This document shows positions 7,001 to 13,728 of a stretch of DNA of 16,012 nt, in pieces. A program made the translations under genes and the position numbers. The notes beneath the pieces were generated by a model. It had not been told where the DNA came from, did not search any database, and saw nothing but the letters and a program-made list of their open reading frames with translations. The stretch lies in contig JBDXFZ010000122.1 of the NCBI GenBank assembly GCA_039990395.1, positions 1 to 16,012 of the forward strand. Reading direction: 5' to 3'. This stretch comes from CALINF01 sp039990395. Its GTDB lineage: Bacteria; Pseudomonadota; Gammaproteobacteria; Pseudomonadales; Halieaceae. Each line of letters begins with the position of its first letter. Position 1 is the first letter of the stretch.

Positions 7001-8089
7001 TCCAAGGGTACGGCTTTAACTGACAAAGTACTGGCCGAGCTCGAGCGTGATCAGTGGTTCAAGCTGAAGCTTTCTGACAGCGAGAAGAACGAAGCACTGG
7101 CTTCTGCTCAGCGTCAGCTCGAAGAGCAGAACAAGCTGCTCGAAGATCGCTTCGAAGACAAGAAACGCAAGCTTCAAAGCGGTGATGACCTGATGCCGGG
7201 CGTGCTGAAGATCGTCAAGGTGTACCTTGCGATCAAGCGTCGCATCCAGCCAGGTGACAAGATGGCGGGTCGTCACGGTAACAAGGGTGTGATCTCCGTG
7301 ATCATGCCGGTAGAGGACATGCCGTTTGATGAGAAAGGTGAGCCGGTAGACATCGTGCTTAACCCTCTGGGTGTGCCCTCGCGGATGAACGTGGGTCAGA
7401 TTCTCGAAACTCACCTGGGTATGGCGGCCAAGGGTCTTGGCGACAAGATCAACGTCATGGTCAAAGAGCAGCGTAAGGTGGCTGAGGTGCGTAACTTCCT
7501 CAACAGCATCTACAACAACGGTGCGGGTCGTGAGGAAGATCTGAAGTCATTCTCTGATGCCGACATCATGGAGCTGGCTGAGAACCTGTCTGGTGGTGTG
7601 CCAATGGCAACACCGGTATTTGACGGAGCTGCAGAACAATCCATCAAGGATCTTCTGACGCTTGCGGACATGCCAGAAAGCGGCCAGTTCACTCTGTATG
7701 ATGGCCGTAGCGGCGAAGAGTTCGATCGCCAAGTGACCGTAGGTTACATGTACATGCTGAAGTTGAACCACCTGGTGGACGACAAGATGCATGCGCGTTC
7801 AACCGGTTCGTACAGCCTCGTTACCCAGCAGCCGCTGGGCGGTAAGGCGCAGTTCGGTGGTCAGCGCTTTGGAGAGATGGAGGTCTGGGCACTGGAAGCT
7901 TATGGTGCCGCCTACACTTTGCAGGAAATGCTGACTGTGAAGTCGGACGACGTCGCAGGACGTACGAAGATGTACAAGAACATCGTTGATGGCGACCATC
8001 GTATGGAGCCGGGCATGCCCGAGTCCTTCAATGTGTTGGTTAAAGAAATTCGTTCTTTGGGTATCGATATCGAGCTCGAGAGCGAGTAA
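4016..8089 (+). CDS. rpoB: DNA-directed RNA polymerase subunit beta
   Basis: The beta subunit forms one jaw of RNA polymerase and contributes to the active site. The 1357-aa protein (E. coli 1342, Pseudomonas 1357) is intact. The N-terminus has [14 protein letters not shown], and the protrusion and lobe domains follow, including [24 protein letters not shown]. The rifampicin-binding fork starts at G512 ([32 protein letters not shown]) and is followed by [22 protein letters not shown]. The active-site lysines of [12 protein letters not shown] are K1082 and K1090, equivalent to E. coli K1065 and K1073. The C-terminal clamp segment includes [24 protein letters not shown]. Rifampicin-contact residues D521, H531, R534 and S536 are all wild type. 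The ATG at 4016 follows GGGGAG at 4005-4010. rpoC follows after 79 bp. Confidence 0.99.
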   Translation: [1357 protein letters not shown]

Positions 8090-8110
8090 CAGACAACATT
8101 TGGACTCAGT

Positions 8111-8140
8111 GGGTCAGGCGGCCATATTGCAGCCTGACTC
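8111..8140 (+). other. Hairpin in the rpoB-rpoC gap
   Basis: GGGTCAGGC (8111-8119) pairs with GCCTGACTC (8132-8140), nine pairs with one G-U, around a 12-base loop. No T-run follows, and the rpoC ribosome binding site lies 17 bases downstream. It may influence mRNA stability or rpoC translation. Confidence 0.5.
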
Positions 8141-8168
8141 GAAAGACTAACCTCGTGGAGGAAAGGCC

Positions 8169-11100
8169 TTGAAAGACTTACTTAATTTATTGAAGTCCCA
8201 GGGACAAAATGACGAATTTGACGCCATTCGCATCGGTCTGGCGTCACCGGAGATGATTCGCTCCTGGTCATTCGGCGAAGTGAAAAAGCCGGAAACCATT
8301 AACTACCGGACGTTCAAGCCCGAGCGCGATGGCTTGTTCTGTGCCAAGATTTTTGGCCCGGTTAAAGACTACGAATGCCTGTGTGGCAAATACAAGCGAC
8401 TTAAGCATCGCGGTGTGATCTGTGAAAAGTGTGGCGTTGAAGTCGCTCTTGCCAAAGTCCGTCGTGAGCGCATGGGTCACATTGAGCTGGCAAGCCCAGT
8501 TGCACACATCTGGTTCTTGAAGTCACTGCCGTCTCGTATCGGCTTGTTGCTGGATATGACACTACGCGATATTGAGCGCGTGCTGTATTTTGAATCATAC
8601 GTAGTAACCGATCCTGGTATGACGACGCTTGAGCAAGGCCAACTGCTGACAGACGAGCAGTACTACGAGGCAATGGAAGAATTCGGCGACGAATTCTCTG
8701 CCAAGATGGGCGCTGAAGCGGTTCAAGACCTGATGATGCAGTTGGATCTGGACCACGAAGTGGCAACACTGCGTGAAGAGATTCCTGCAACGAACAGTGA
8801 AACCAAGATCAAGAAGCTGTCCAAGCGACTTAAGCTGATGGAAGCGTTTGCCAATTCTGGCAACAAGCCAGAGTGGATGGTGCTGAATGCATTGCCGGTT
8901 CTGCCGCCAGACTTACGCCCGCTGGTGCCGCTTGATGGTGGCCGCTTTGCAACATCAGATCTTAACGATCTGTATCGCCGCGTGATCAACCGTAATAATC
9001 GCCTTAAGCGCCTGTTGGACCTGAACGCACCTGACATCATCGTACGTAACGAAAAGCGTATGCTGCAGGAGTCGGTTGACGCGTTGCTGGATAACGGTCG
9101 CCGCGGTCGCGCAATCACCGGATCTAACAAGCGTCCTCTGAAATCTCTTGCCGACATGATCAAGGGTAAGCAGGGTCGTTTCCGTCAGAACCTGTTGGGT
9201 AAGCGAGTTGATTACTCTGGTCGTTCCGTAATTGTGGTTGGTCCTACACTGCGCTTACATCAGTGTGGCCTTCCCAAGAAAATGGCGCTTGAACTATTCA
9301 AGCCATTTATCTTCGGCAAACTTGAAGCCCGAGGACTGGCTACTACGATCAAGGCCGCCAAGAAAATGGTTGAGCGCGAGCCACCAGAGGTTTGGGATAT
9401 TCTGGCTGAAGTGATTCGTGAGCACCCGGTTCTGCTGAACCGAGCACCCACTCTCCACCGTCTTGGTATCCAGGCGTTCGAGCCCGTGCTGATTGAAGGT
9501 AAGGCTATTCAGCTGCACCCGCTGGTATGTGCGGCGTACAACGCTGACTTCGACGGTGACCAGATGGCTGTGCACGTGCCTCTTACTATTGAAGCCCAGC
9601 TTGAAGCTCGTGCGCTCATGATGTCTACCAATAACATCCTGTCACCAGCCAACGGAGAGCCAATCATTGTGCCCTCCCAAGACGTGGTGTTGGGCTTGTA
9701 TTACATGACACGTTCACGTGTTAACGCTAAAGGTGAAGGAACGGTTTTTGCCAATGTGTCGGAAGCACACCGTGCTTTTAACACCGGTGAGGTGCACCTG
9801 CAGGCGCGCATCAAATTGCGCGTGAATGAAGTGGTGAACACTGACGAAGGTGAGCGTGAAGAAAGAACGTTTATCGCCGATACAACTGTAGGTCGCGCGC
9901 TTTTGTGGGAAATCGTACCTGAAGGTATTGCCTTCGATATGGTCAACCAGAACATGGCCAAGAAGTCGATCTCTCGCATCATTAATCAGTGTTATCGAGC
10001 AGTAGGCCTGAAGGCCACAGTTATCTTTGCTGATCAGCTGATGTACACCGGATACGAATACTCGACCAAGTCAGGCTCATCAATCGGCGTTAACGATTTT
10101 GAGATTCCGAATGAGAAAGCAGCACTGGTTGAACACGCGGAAGCGGAAGTAAAGGAAATCGAAGATCAGTACGCTGCTGGCCTGGTGACACAGGGCGAGA
10201 AGTACAACAAGGTCATCGATATCTGGTCGCGTGCCAATGATCTGGTATCCAAGGCCATGATGGAAGGCCTGTCCAAAGAGACAGTGATCAACCGCGAAGG
10301 TAAAGAAGAGCAGCAGGATTCATTCAACGCTGTGTATGTCTATGCCGATTCTGGAGCGCGGGGTTCACCAGCTCAGATTCGCCAGCTTGCGGGTATGCGT
10401 GGACTGATGGCCAAGCCTGATGGCTCAATCATTGAGACGCCGATTGTGGCGAACTTCCGTGAAGGCCTGAACGTACTGCAGTACTTCATCTCTACTCACG
10501 GTGCTCGTAAGGGTCTTGCTGATACCGCATTGAAGACAGCGAACTCTGGTTACTTGACGCGTCGCCTTGTCGACGTAGCGCAAGACCTGGTAGTAACGTC
10601 TGAAGATTGTGGCACCGACCAGGGTCTGTTAATGGCGCCTGTGATCGACGGCGGCGACATCATTGAAACACTGGGTGATCGTGTATTGGGCCGTATCGTC
10701 GCGCGCGATGTTTTACGTCCCGGCAGCGAAGAAGAAATCGCAATCCCTGCAGGCACCATGCTCGACGAGCTGTGGATTAAGCGTCTGGAAGAGATGGGTA
10801 TCGATGAAATCGAAGCTCGCTCGCCAATTACGTGTGAAACGCGCCACGGCATTTGTTCAGCCTGTTACGGACGTGACCTCGCGCGTGGTCATCGTGTGAA
10901 TATGGGTGAGTCTATTGGTGTTGTAGCAGCACAGTCGATTGGTGAGCCGGGTACTCAGCTCACCATGCGTACGTTCCACATTGGTGGCGCGGCATCGCGT
11001 GCTACAGCTCAGGACAACATTCAGGTGATGAACGACGGTAACGTTCGCTTGCATAACCTGAAGTTTGTTGAGCGTACTGACAACACACTGATTGCGGTAT

Positions 11101-12386
11101 CGCGTTCTGGTGAGTTGTCGCTGCTCGATACTGTTGGACGTGAGCGTGAGCGCTACAAGCTTCCTTACGGTGCGCTGATTAAGGTTGCGGATAACGCAAC
11201 GGTTTCTGCTGGCGATATCGTGGCAACTTGGGATCCGCATACACACCCAATCATTACTGAAGTGGCTGGTATCGTGAAGTTCTCTGGAATGGAAGAGGGC
11301 ATTACGATCAAGCGCCAGACAGATGAGTTGACAGGTCTGTCTAGCATTGCAGTCATCGATCCTACTGAACGACCTGCAGCGGGTAAGGATAGCCGTCCTG
11401 CCGTGACTCTGGTGGATGACAAGGGCGAAGAGCTCTGTCTCGCGGGAACCAACGTACCAGCGCATTACTTTCTGCCTGCCAATGCAATGGTGAGCTTAGA
11501 AGATGGTGTCAAGGTGGAAGCGGGTGACGTTATCGCACGTATTCCGCAGGAAGGTTCGAAAACCCGTGATATCACCGGTGGTCTGCCGCGTGTTGCCGAC
11601 TTGTTTGAAGCTCGTAAGCCGAAAGAGCCCGCTATCCTTGCGGAAATCTCCGGTACTGTGAGCTTCGGTAAAGAGACCAAGGGTAAGCGTCGTTTGATCA
11701 TTACTCCAACCGACGGCAAGCCGTTGGCGGATGGGTCTGATCACTACGAAGCCCTGATTCCCAAGTGGCGCAACATGTCAGTGTTCGAAGGTGAATCGGT
11801 CGCTAAAGGCGAAGTTGTATCAGAAGGACCGCCAAGTCCTCACGATATTTTGCGTCTTAAGGGTATCGAAGCGCTGGCGAACTACATCGTCAATGAGATT
11901 CAGGAAGTCTACCGTCTGCAGGGTGTGAAGATTAACGACAAGCACATCGAGGTGATTGTTCGCCAGATGCTGCGCAAGGTTGTGATCTCCAACAGCGGCG
12001 ACTCCACTCTGATCAAGGGTGAGCAGGTTGAATACACAACCTTCCTGGAAGAGAACGAGCGCTTGCAGGCCGAAGGTTTGGTTGGAGCCAATGGCGATCG
12101 CGAACTGTTGGGTATCACCAAGGCGTCGCTGGCGACCGAGAGCTTTATCTCGGCGGCATCGTTCCAGGAGACTACGCGCGTACTGACTGAAGCTGCGGTA
12201 ACAGGTAAGCGAGACTACCTGCGCGGTCTGAAGGAGAACGTTGTAGTGGGTCGTCTGATACCAGCGGGTACCGGTTTGGCCTACCACGAGGAACGCAAGC
12301 GCACACGCGAAAGCGAATCCGAGATGGTGGTTTCAGCTCAGGAAATCGAAGCAGCGCTGACCGAGGCTCTGCAAACCAGCGAGTAA
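8169..12386 (+). CDS. rpoC: DNA-directed RNA polymerase subunit beta'
   Basis: Beta' holds the catalytic magnesium, the clamp, the bridge helix and the trigger loop. The 1405-aa protein is complete. The N-terminal zinc site uses C70, C72, C85 and C88. The catalytic motif NADFDGDQM places D460, D462 and D464 exactly as in E. coli. The bridge helix lies in STHGARKGLADTALKTANSG. The second zinc site is C814, C889, C896 and C899. The trigger loop follows GEPGTQLTMRTFHIGGAASR (R934, H937). After it comes a large insertion (roughly 945-1135) corresponding to the gammaproteobacterial SI3 module. The start is a TTG at 8169, supported by GGAGG at 8157-8161 and by alignment of MKDLLNLLK with the family (E. 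coli uses GTG here). The transcript ends at a strong terminator 21 bp beyond the stop. Confidence 0.99.
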   Translation: MKDLLNLLKSQGQNDEFDAIRIGLASPEMIRSWSFGEVKKPETINYRTFKPERDGLFCAKIFGPVKDYECLCGKYKRLKHRGVICEKCGVEVALAKVRRERMGHIELASPVAHIWFLKSLPSRIGLLLDMTLRDIERVLYFESYVVTDPGMTTLEQGQLLTDEQYYEAMEEFGDEFSAKMGAEAVQDLMMQLDLDHEVATLREEIPATNSETKIKKLSKRLKLMEAFANSGNKPEWMVLNALPVLPPDLRPLVPLDGGRFATSDLNDLYRRVINRNNRLKRLLDLNAPDIIVRNEKRMLQESVDALLDNGRRGRAITGSNKRPLKSLADMIKGKQGRFRQNLLGKRVDYSGRSVIVVGPTLRLHQCGLPKKMALELFKPFIFGKLEARGLATTIKAAKKMVEREPPEVWDILAEVIREHPVLLNRAPTLHRLGIQAFEPVLIEGKAIQLHPLVCAAYNADFDGDQMAVHVPLTIEAQLEARALMMSTNNILSPANGEPIIVPSQDVVLGLYYMTRSRVNAKGEGTVFANVSEAHRAFNTGEVHLQARIKLRVNEVVNTDEGEREERTFIADTTVGRALLWEIVPEGIAFDMVNQNMAKKSISRIINQCYRAVGLKATVIFADQLMYTGYEYSTKSGSSIGVNDFEIPNEKAALVEHAEAEVKEIEDQYAAGLVTQGEKYNKVIDIWSRANDLVSKAMMEGLSKETVINREGKEEQQDSFNAVYVYADSGARGSPAQIRQLAGMRGLMAKPDGSIIETPIVANFREGLNVLQYFISTHGARKGLADTALKTANSGYLTRRLVDVAQDLVVTSEDCGTDQGLLMAPVIDGGDIIETLGDRVLGRIVARDVLRPGSEEEIAIPAGTMLDELWIKRLEEMGIDEIEARSPITCETRHGICSACYGRDLARGHRVNMGESIGVVAAQSIGEPGTQLTMRTFHIGGAASRATAQDNIQVMNDGNVRLHNLKFVERTDNTLIAVSRSGELSLLDTVGRERERYKLPYGALIKVADNATVSAGDIVATWDPHTHPIITEVAGIVKFSGMEEGITIKRQTDELTGLSSIAVIDPTERPAAGKDSRPAVTLVDDKGEELCLAGTNVPAHYFLPANAMVSLEDGVKVEAGDVIARIPQEGSKTRDITGGLPRVADLFEARKPKEPAILAEISGTVSFGKETKGKRRLIITPTDGKPLADGSDHYEALIPKWRNMSVFEGESVAKGEVVSEGPPSPHDILRLKGIEALANYIVNEIQEVYRLQGVKINDKHIEVIVRQMLRKVVISNSGDSTLIKGEQVEYTTFLEENERLQAEGLVGANGDRELLGITKASLATESFISAASFQETTRVLTEAAVTGKRDYLRGLKENVVVGRLIPAGTGLAYHEERKRTRESESEMVVSAQEIEAALTEALQTSE

Positions 12387-12406
12387 CATCAGCTGTAGTA
12401 ACGATC

Positions 12407-12439
12407 AGGGGCGCGCGAGAAATCGAGCGCCCCTTTTTT
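12407..12439 (+). terminator. Intrinsic terminator after rpoC
   Basis: AGGGGCGC (12407-12414) pairs with GCGCCCCT (12427-12434). A G-A mismatch and CGA/TCG continue the stem to a GAAA tetraloop (12419-12422). Six T follow at 12434-12439. This is a textbook Rho-independent terminator and separates the rpoBC operon from the str operon. Confidence 0.93.
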
Positions 12440-12509
12440 GTGCCCCTTTCTTCAATATTAGCCTCTGCAGAACTGCTGGCTGTTGTCTGCTGCAGGCGTC
12501 GCATTTGAC

Positions 12510-12546
12510 CCCGTGTTTAAACCCCGCAACTGTTGGGAAACACGGG
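12510..12546 (+). repeat. 9-bp perfect inverted repeat abutting the str-operon -35 box
   Basis: CCCGTGTTT (12510-12518) and AAACACGGG (12538-12546) form a perfect inverted repeat with a 19-base centre. The right arm ends at the base before the -35 hexamer. There is no T-run, so it is not a terminator. It could be a binding site for a regulator, or a hairpin in read-through RNA. The rest of the gap upstream (12440-12509) shows nothing I can name. Confidence 0.5.
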
Positions 12547-12575
12547 TTGACTCCTCATTCGCGCATCTATAGAAT
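12547..12575 (+). promoter_or_regulatory. Sigma-70 promoter of the str operon (rpsL)
   Basis: The -35 TTGACT (12547-12552) and the -10 TAGAAT (12570-12575) are separated by exactly 17 bases and are each one base from consensus. The discriminator after the -10 is GCCGCC (12576-12581), the GC-rich type typical of promoters shut down by ppGpp and DksA during starvation. The start of transcription is expected near 12582, giving a leader of about 150 nt. Confidence 0.88.
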
Positions 12576-12581
12576 GCCGCC

Positions 12582-12735
12582 TCCTCTTTAGGGGGGGTAT
12601 GTTCGTGCGTCTGATTTCCTCTGGCCCTGCCAGTAGTTGACGACCACTACCCAAACCCCTTAGCGACACGATCGTCGCATGAGGAGCGTGGCTATAACGC
12701 CATGAAAATTAATGAGAATTTGGAGTTCTAACTGA
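12582..12735 (+). promoter_or_regulatory. Untranslated leader of the rpsL transcript
   Basis: The presumed leader begins with a pyrimidine-rich stretch facing a run of seven G (12591-12597), which can pair with 12581-12586 with two G-U pairs. GTAGT (12633-12637) pairs with ACTAC (12646-12650). GCGAC (12663-12667) pairs with GTCGC (12674-12678). The rpsL ribosome binding site is GGAG at 12722-12725. The extent rests on the inferred transcription start. Confidence 0.45.
12702..12731 (+). CDS. Possible nine-codon upstream ORF before rpsL
   Basis: ATG at 12702 opens MKINENLEF and stops at TAA 12729-12731, four bases before the rpsL ATG. The rpsL ribosome binding site lies inside it. The nearest purine-rich stretch upstream, GAGGAG at 12681-12686, is about 15 bases from this ATG, which is far. 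It could couple translation into rpsL, or be chance in an AT-rich stretch. I regard chance as more likely. Confidence 0.15.
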   Translation: MKINENLEF

Positions 12736-13107
12736 ATGGCAACGATCAACCAATTGGTTCGTAAGCCCAGGAAGCGCAAAGTCGAGAAGAGCGACGTACC
12801 TGCCCTGCAAAGCTGTCCGCAGCGCCGTGGTGTTTGTACTCGTGTTTATACGACAACCCCGAAGAAGCCAAACTCTGCACTGCGTAAGGTTTGCCGTGTA
12901 CGCCTGACTAACGGTTATGAGGTTTCCTCATACATCGGTGGTGAGGGTCACAACCTGCAGGAGCACAGTGTGGTACTAATTCGCGGTGGTCGTGTGAAGG
13001 ATCTGCCTGGTGTGCGTTATCACACCGTTCGCGGCAGCCTCGACACCTCCGGAGTCGCTGACCGTCGTAACGGTCGTTCCAAGTATGGAGCGAAGCGACC
13101 CAAGTAA
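12736..13107 (+). CDS. rpsL: 30S ribosomal protein S12
   Basis: S12 sits at the decoding centre of the small subunit and tunes accuracy. The 123-aa protein is near-identical to the family in CTRVYTTTPKKPNSALRKVCRVRLTNG, SYIGGEGHNLQEHSV and RGGRVKDLPGVRYHTVRG. K43 and K88, whose changes give streptomycin resistance in other bacteria, are wild type, and D89, the known methylthiolation site, is present. The start is the ATG at 12736 with GGAG at 12722-12725. It is the first gene of the str operon behind the promoter at 12547-12575, and rpsG follows after 114 bp. Confidence 0.98.
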   Translation: MATINQLVRKPRKRKVEKSDVPALQSCPQRRGVCTRVYTTTPKKPNSALRKVCRVRLTNGYEVSSYIGGEGHNLQEHSVVLIRGGRVKDLPGVRYHTVRGSLDTSGVADRRNGRSKYGAKRPK

Positions 13108-13150
13108 GCGGGTATTGCGAGATTTTCTGAGCAAAACGATGTAAGTAAGG

Positions 13151-13194
13151 CCGAACCCCTGCCTCCCCCGCAATTGTGGCAGGTCGGTGTTCGG
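13151..13194 (+). promoter_or_regulatory. rpsL-rpsG intercistronic structure, candidate S7 repressor site
   Basis: CCGAAC (13151-13156) pairs with GTTCGG (13189-13194). Further in, CCTGCC (13158-13163) pairs with GGCAGG (13178-13183), with an asymmetric internal loop of one base facing five and a 14-base terminal loop. In E. coli, S7 represses rpsG and couples S12 to S7 translation by binding a two-stem structure in this same gap that imitates its 16S rRNA site. The position and the two-stem shape fit, but binding is inferred. Confidence 0.65.
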
Positions 13195-13221
13195 GCAACC
13201 TGAAGAGAGAAGGGCAACAAC

Positions 13222-13692
13222 ATGCCAAGAAGAAGAGTAGTCGCCAAGCGCGAAGTACTGCCAGACCCTAAGTTTGGTAACGTGACTTTGGCCAAGTTTA
13301 TGAACCACGTCATGGTGAGTGGTAAAAAATCCGTCGCAGAGACCATCGTCTACGGTGCGCTCGATATTGTTCAGGAGCGTCTGAACAAAGACCCTCTGGA
13401 AGCATTCGACGAAGCACTGGAAAACATTGCACCTATGGTGGAAGTTAAGTCTCGCCGTGTTGGTGGTGCTACCTACCAGGTACCGGTTGAAGTACGTCCA
13501 TCACGTCGCATCGCATTGTCTATGCGCTGGCTGGTGGAATATGCCCGTAACCGCGGTGAGAAGTCCATGCGTCAGCGTCTTGCCGGTGAAATCATCGATG
13601 CCTCACAGGGTAAAGGTAATGCTGTGAAGAAGCGCGAAGATGTGCACCGTATGGCAGAAGCTAACAAGGCATTCTCGCACTACCGCTTCTAA
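13222..13692 (+). CDS. rpsG: 30S ribosomal protein S7
   Basis: S7 nucleates assembly of the 16S rRNA 3' major domain, lies at the E site, and in E. coli is the repressor of the str operon. The 156-aa protein is full length, from MPRRRVVAKREVLPDPKFGN through KFMNHVMVSGKKSVAETIVYGAL, the beta-hairpin region RRVGGATYQVPVEVRPSRR, to the C-terminal KKREDVHRMAEANKAFSHYRF. The ATG at 13222 follows AGAGAGAAGGG. fusA follows after 36 bp. Confidence 0.98.
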   Translation: MPRRRVVAKREVLPDPKFGNVTLAKFMNHVMVSGKKSVAETIVYGALDIVQERLNKDPLEAFDEALENIAPMVEVKSRRVGGATYQVPVEVRPSRRIALSMRWLVEYARNRGEKSMRQRLAGEIIDASQGKGNAVKKREDVHRMAEANKAFSHYRF

Positions 13693-13728
13693 ATTCCTGC
13701 CCAACTACCGATTTACGGGGACGTCATC

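Noticed and set aside
10857..11465. 202-residue open frame on the minus strand inside rpoC
   Set aside because: It overlaps the conserved trigger-loop and insertion region of beta' and its translation looks like low-information reverse-strand sequence.
12637..12665. Second promoter in the rpsL leader starting at TTGACG
   Set aside because: No -10-like hexamer lies 16-18 bases downstream (the spot reads TTAGCG).
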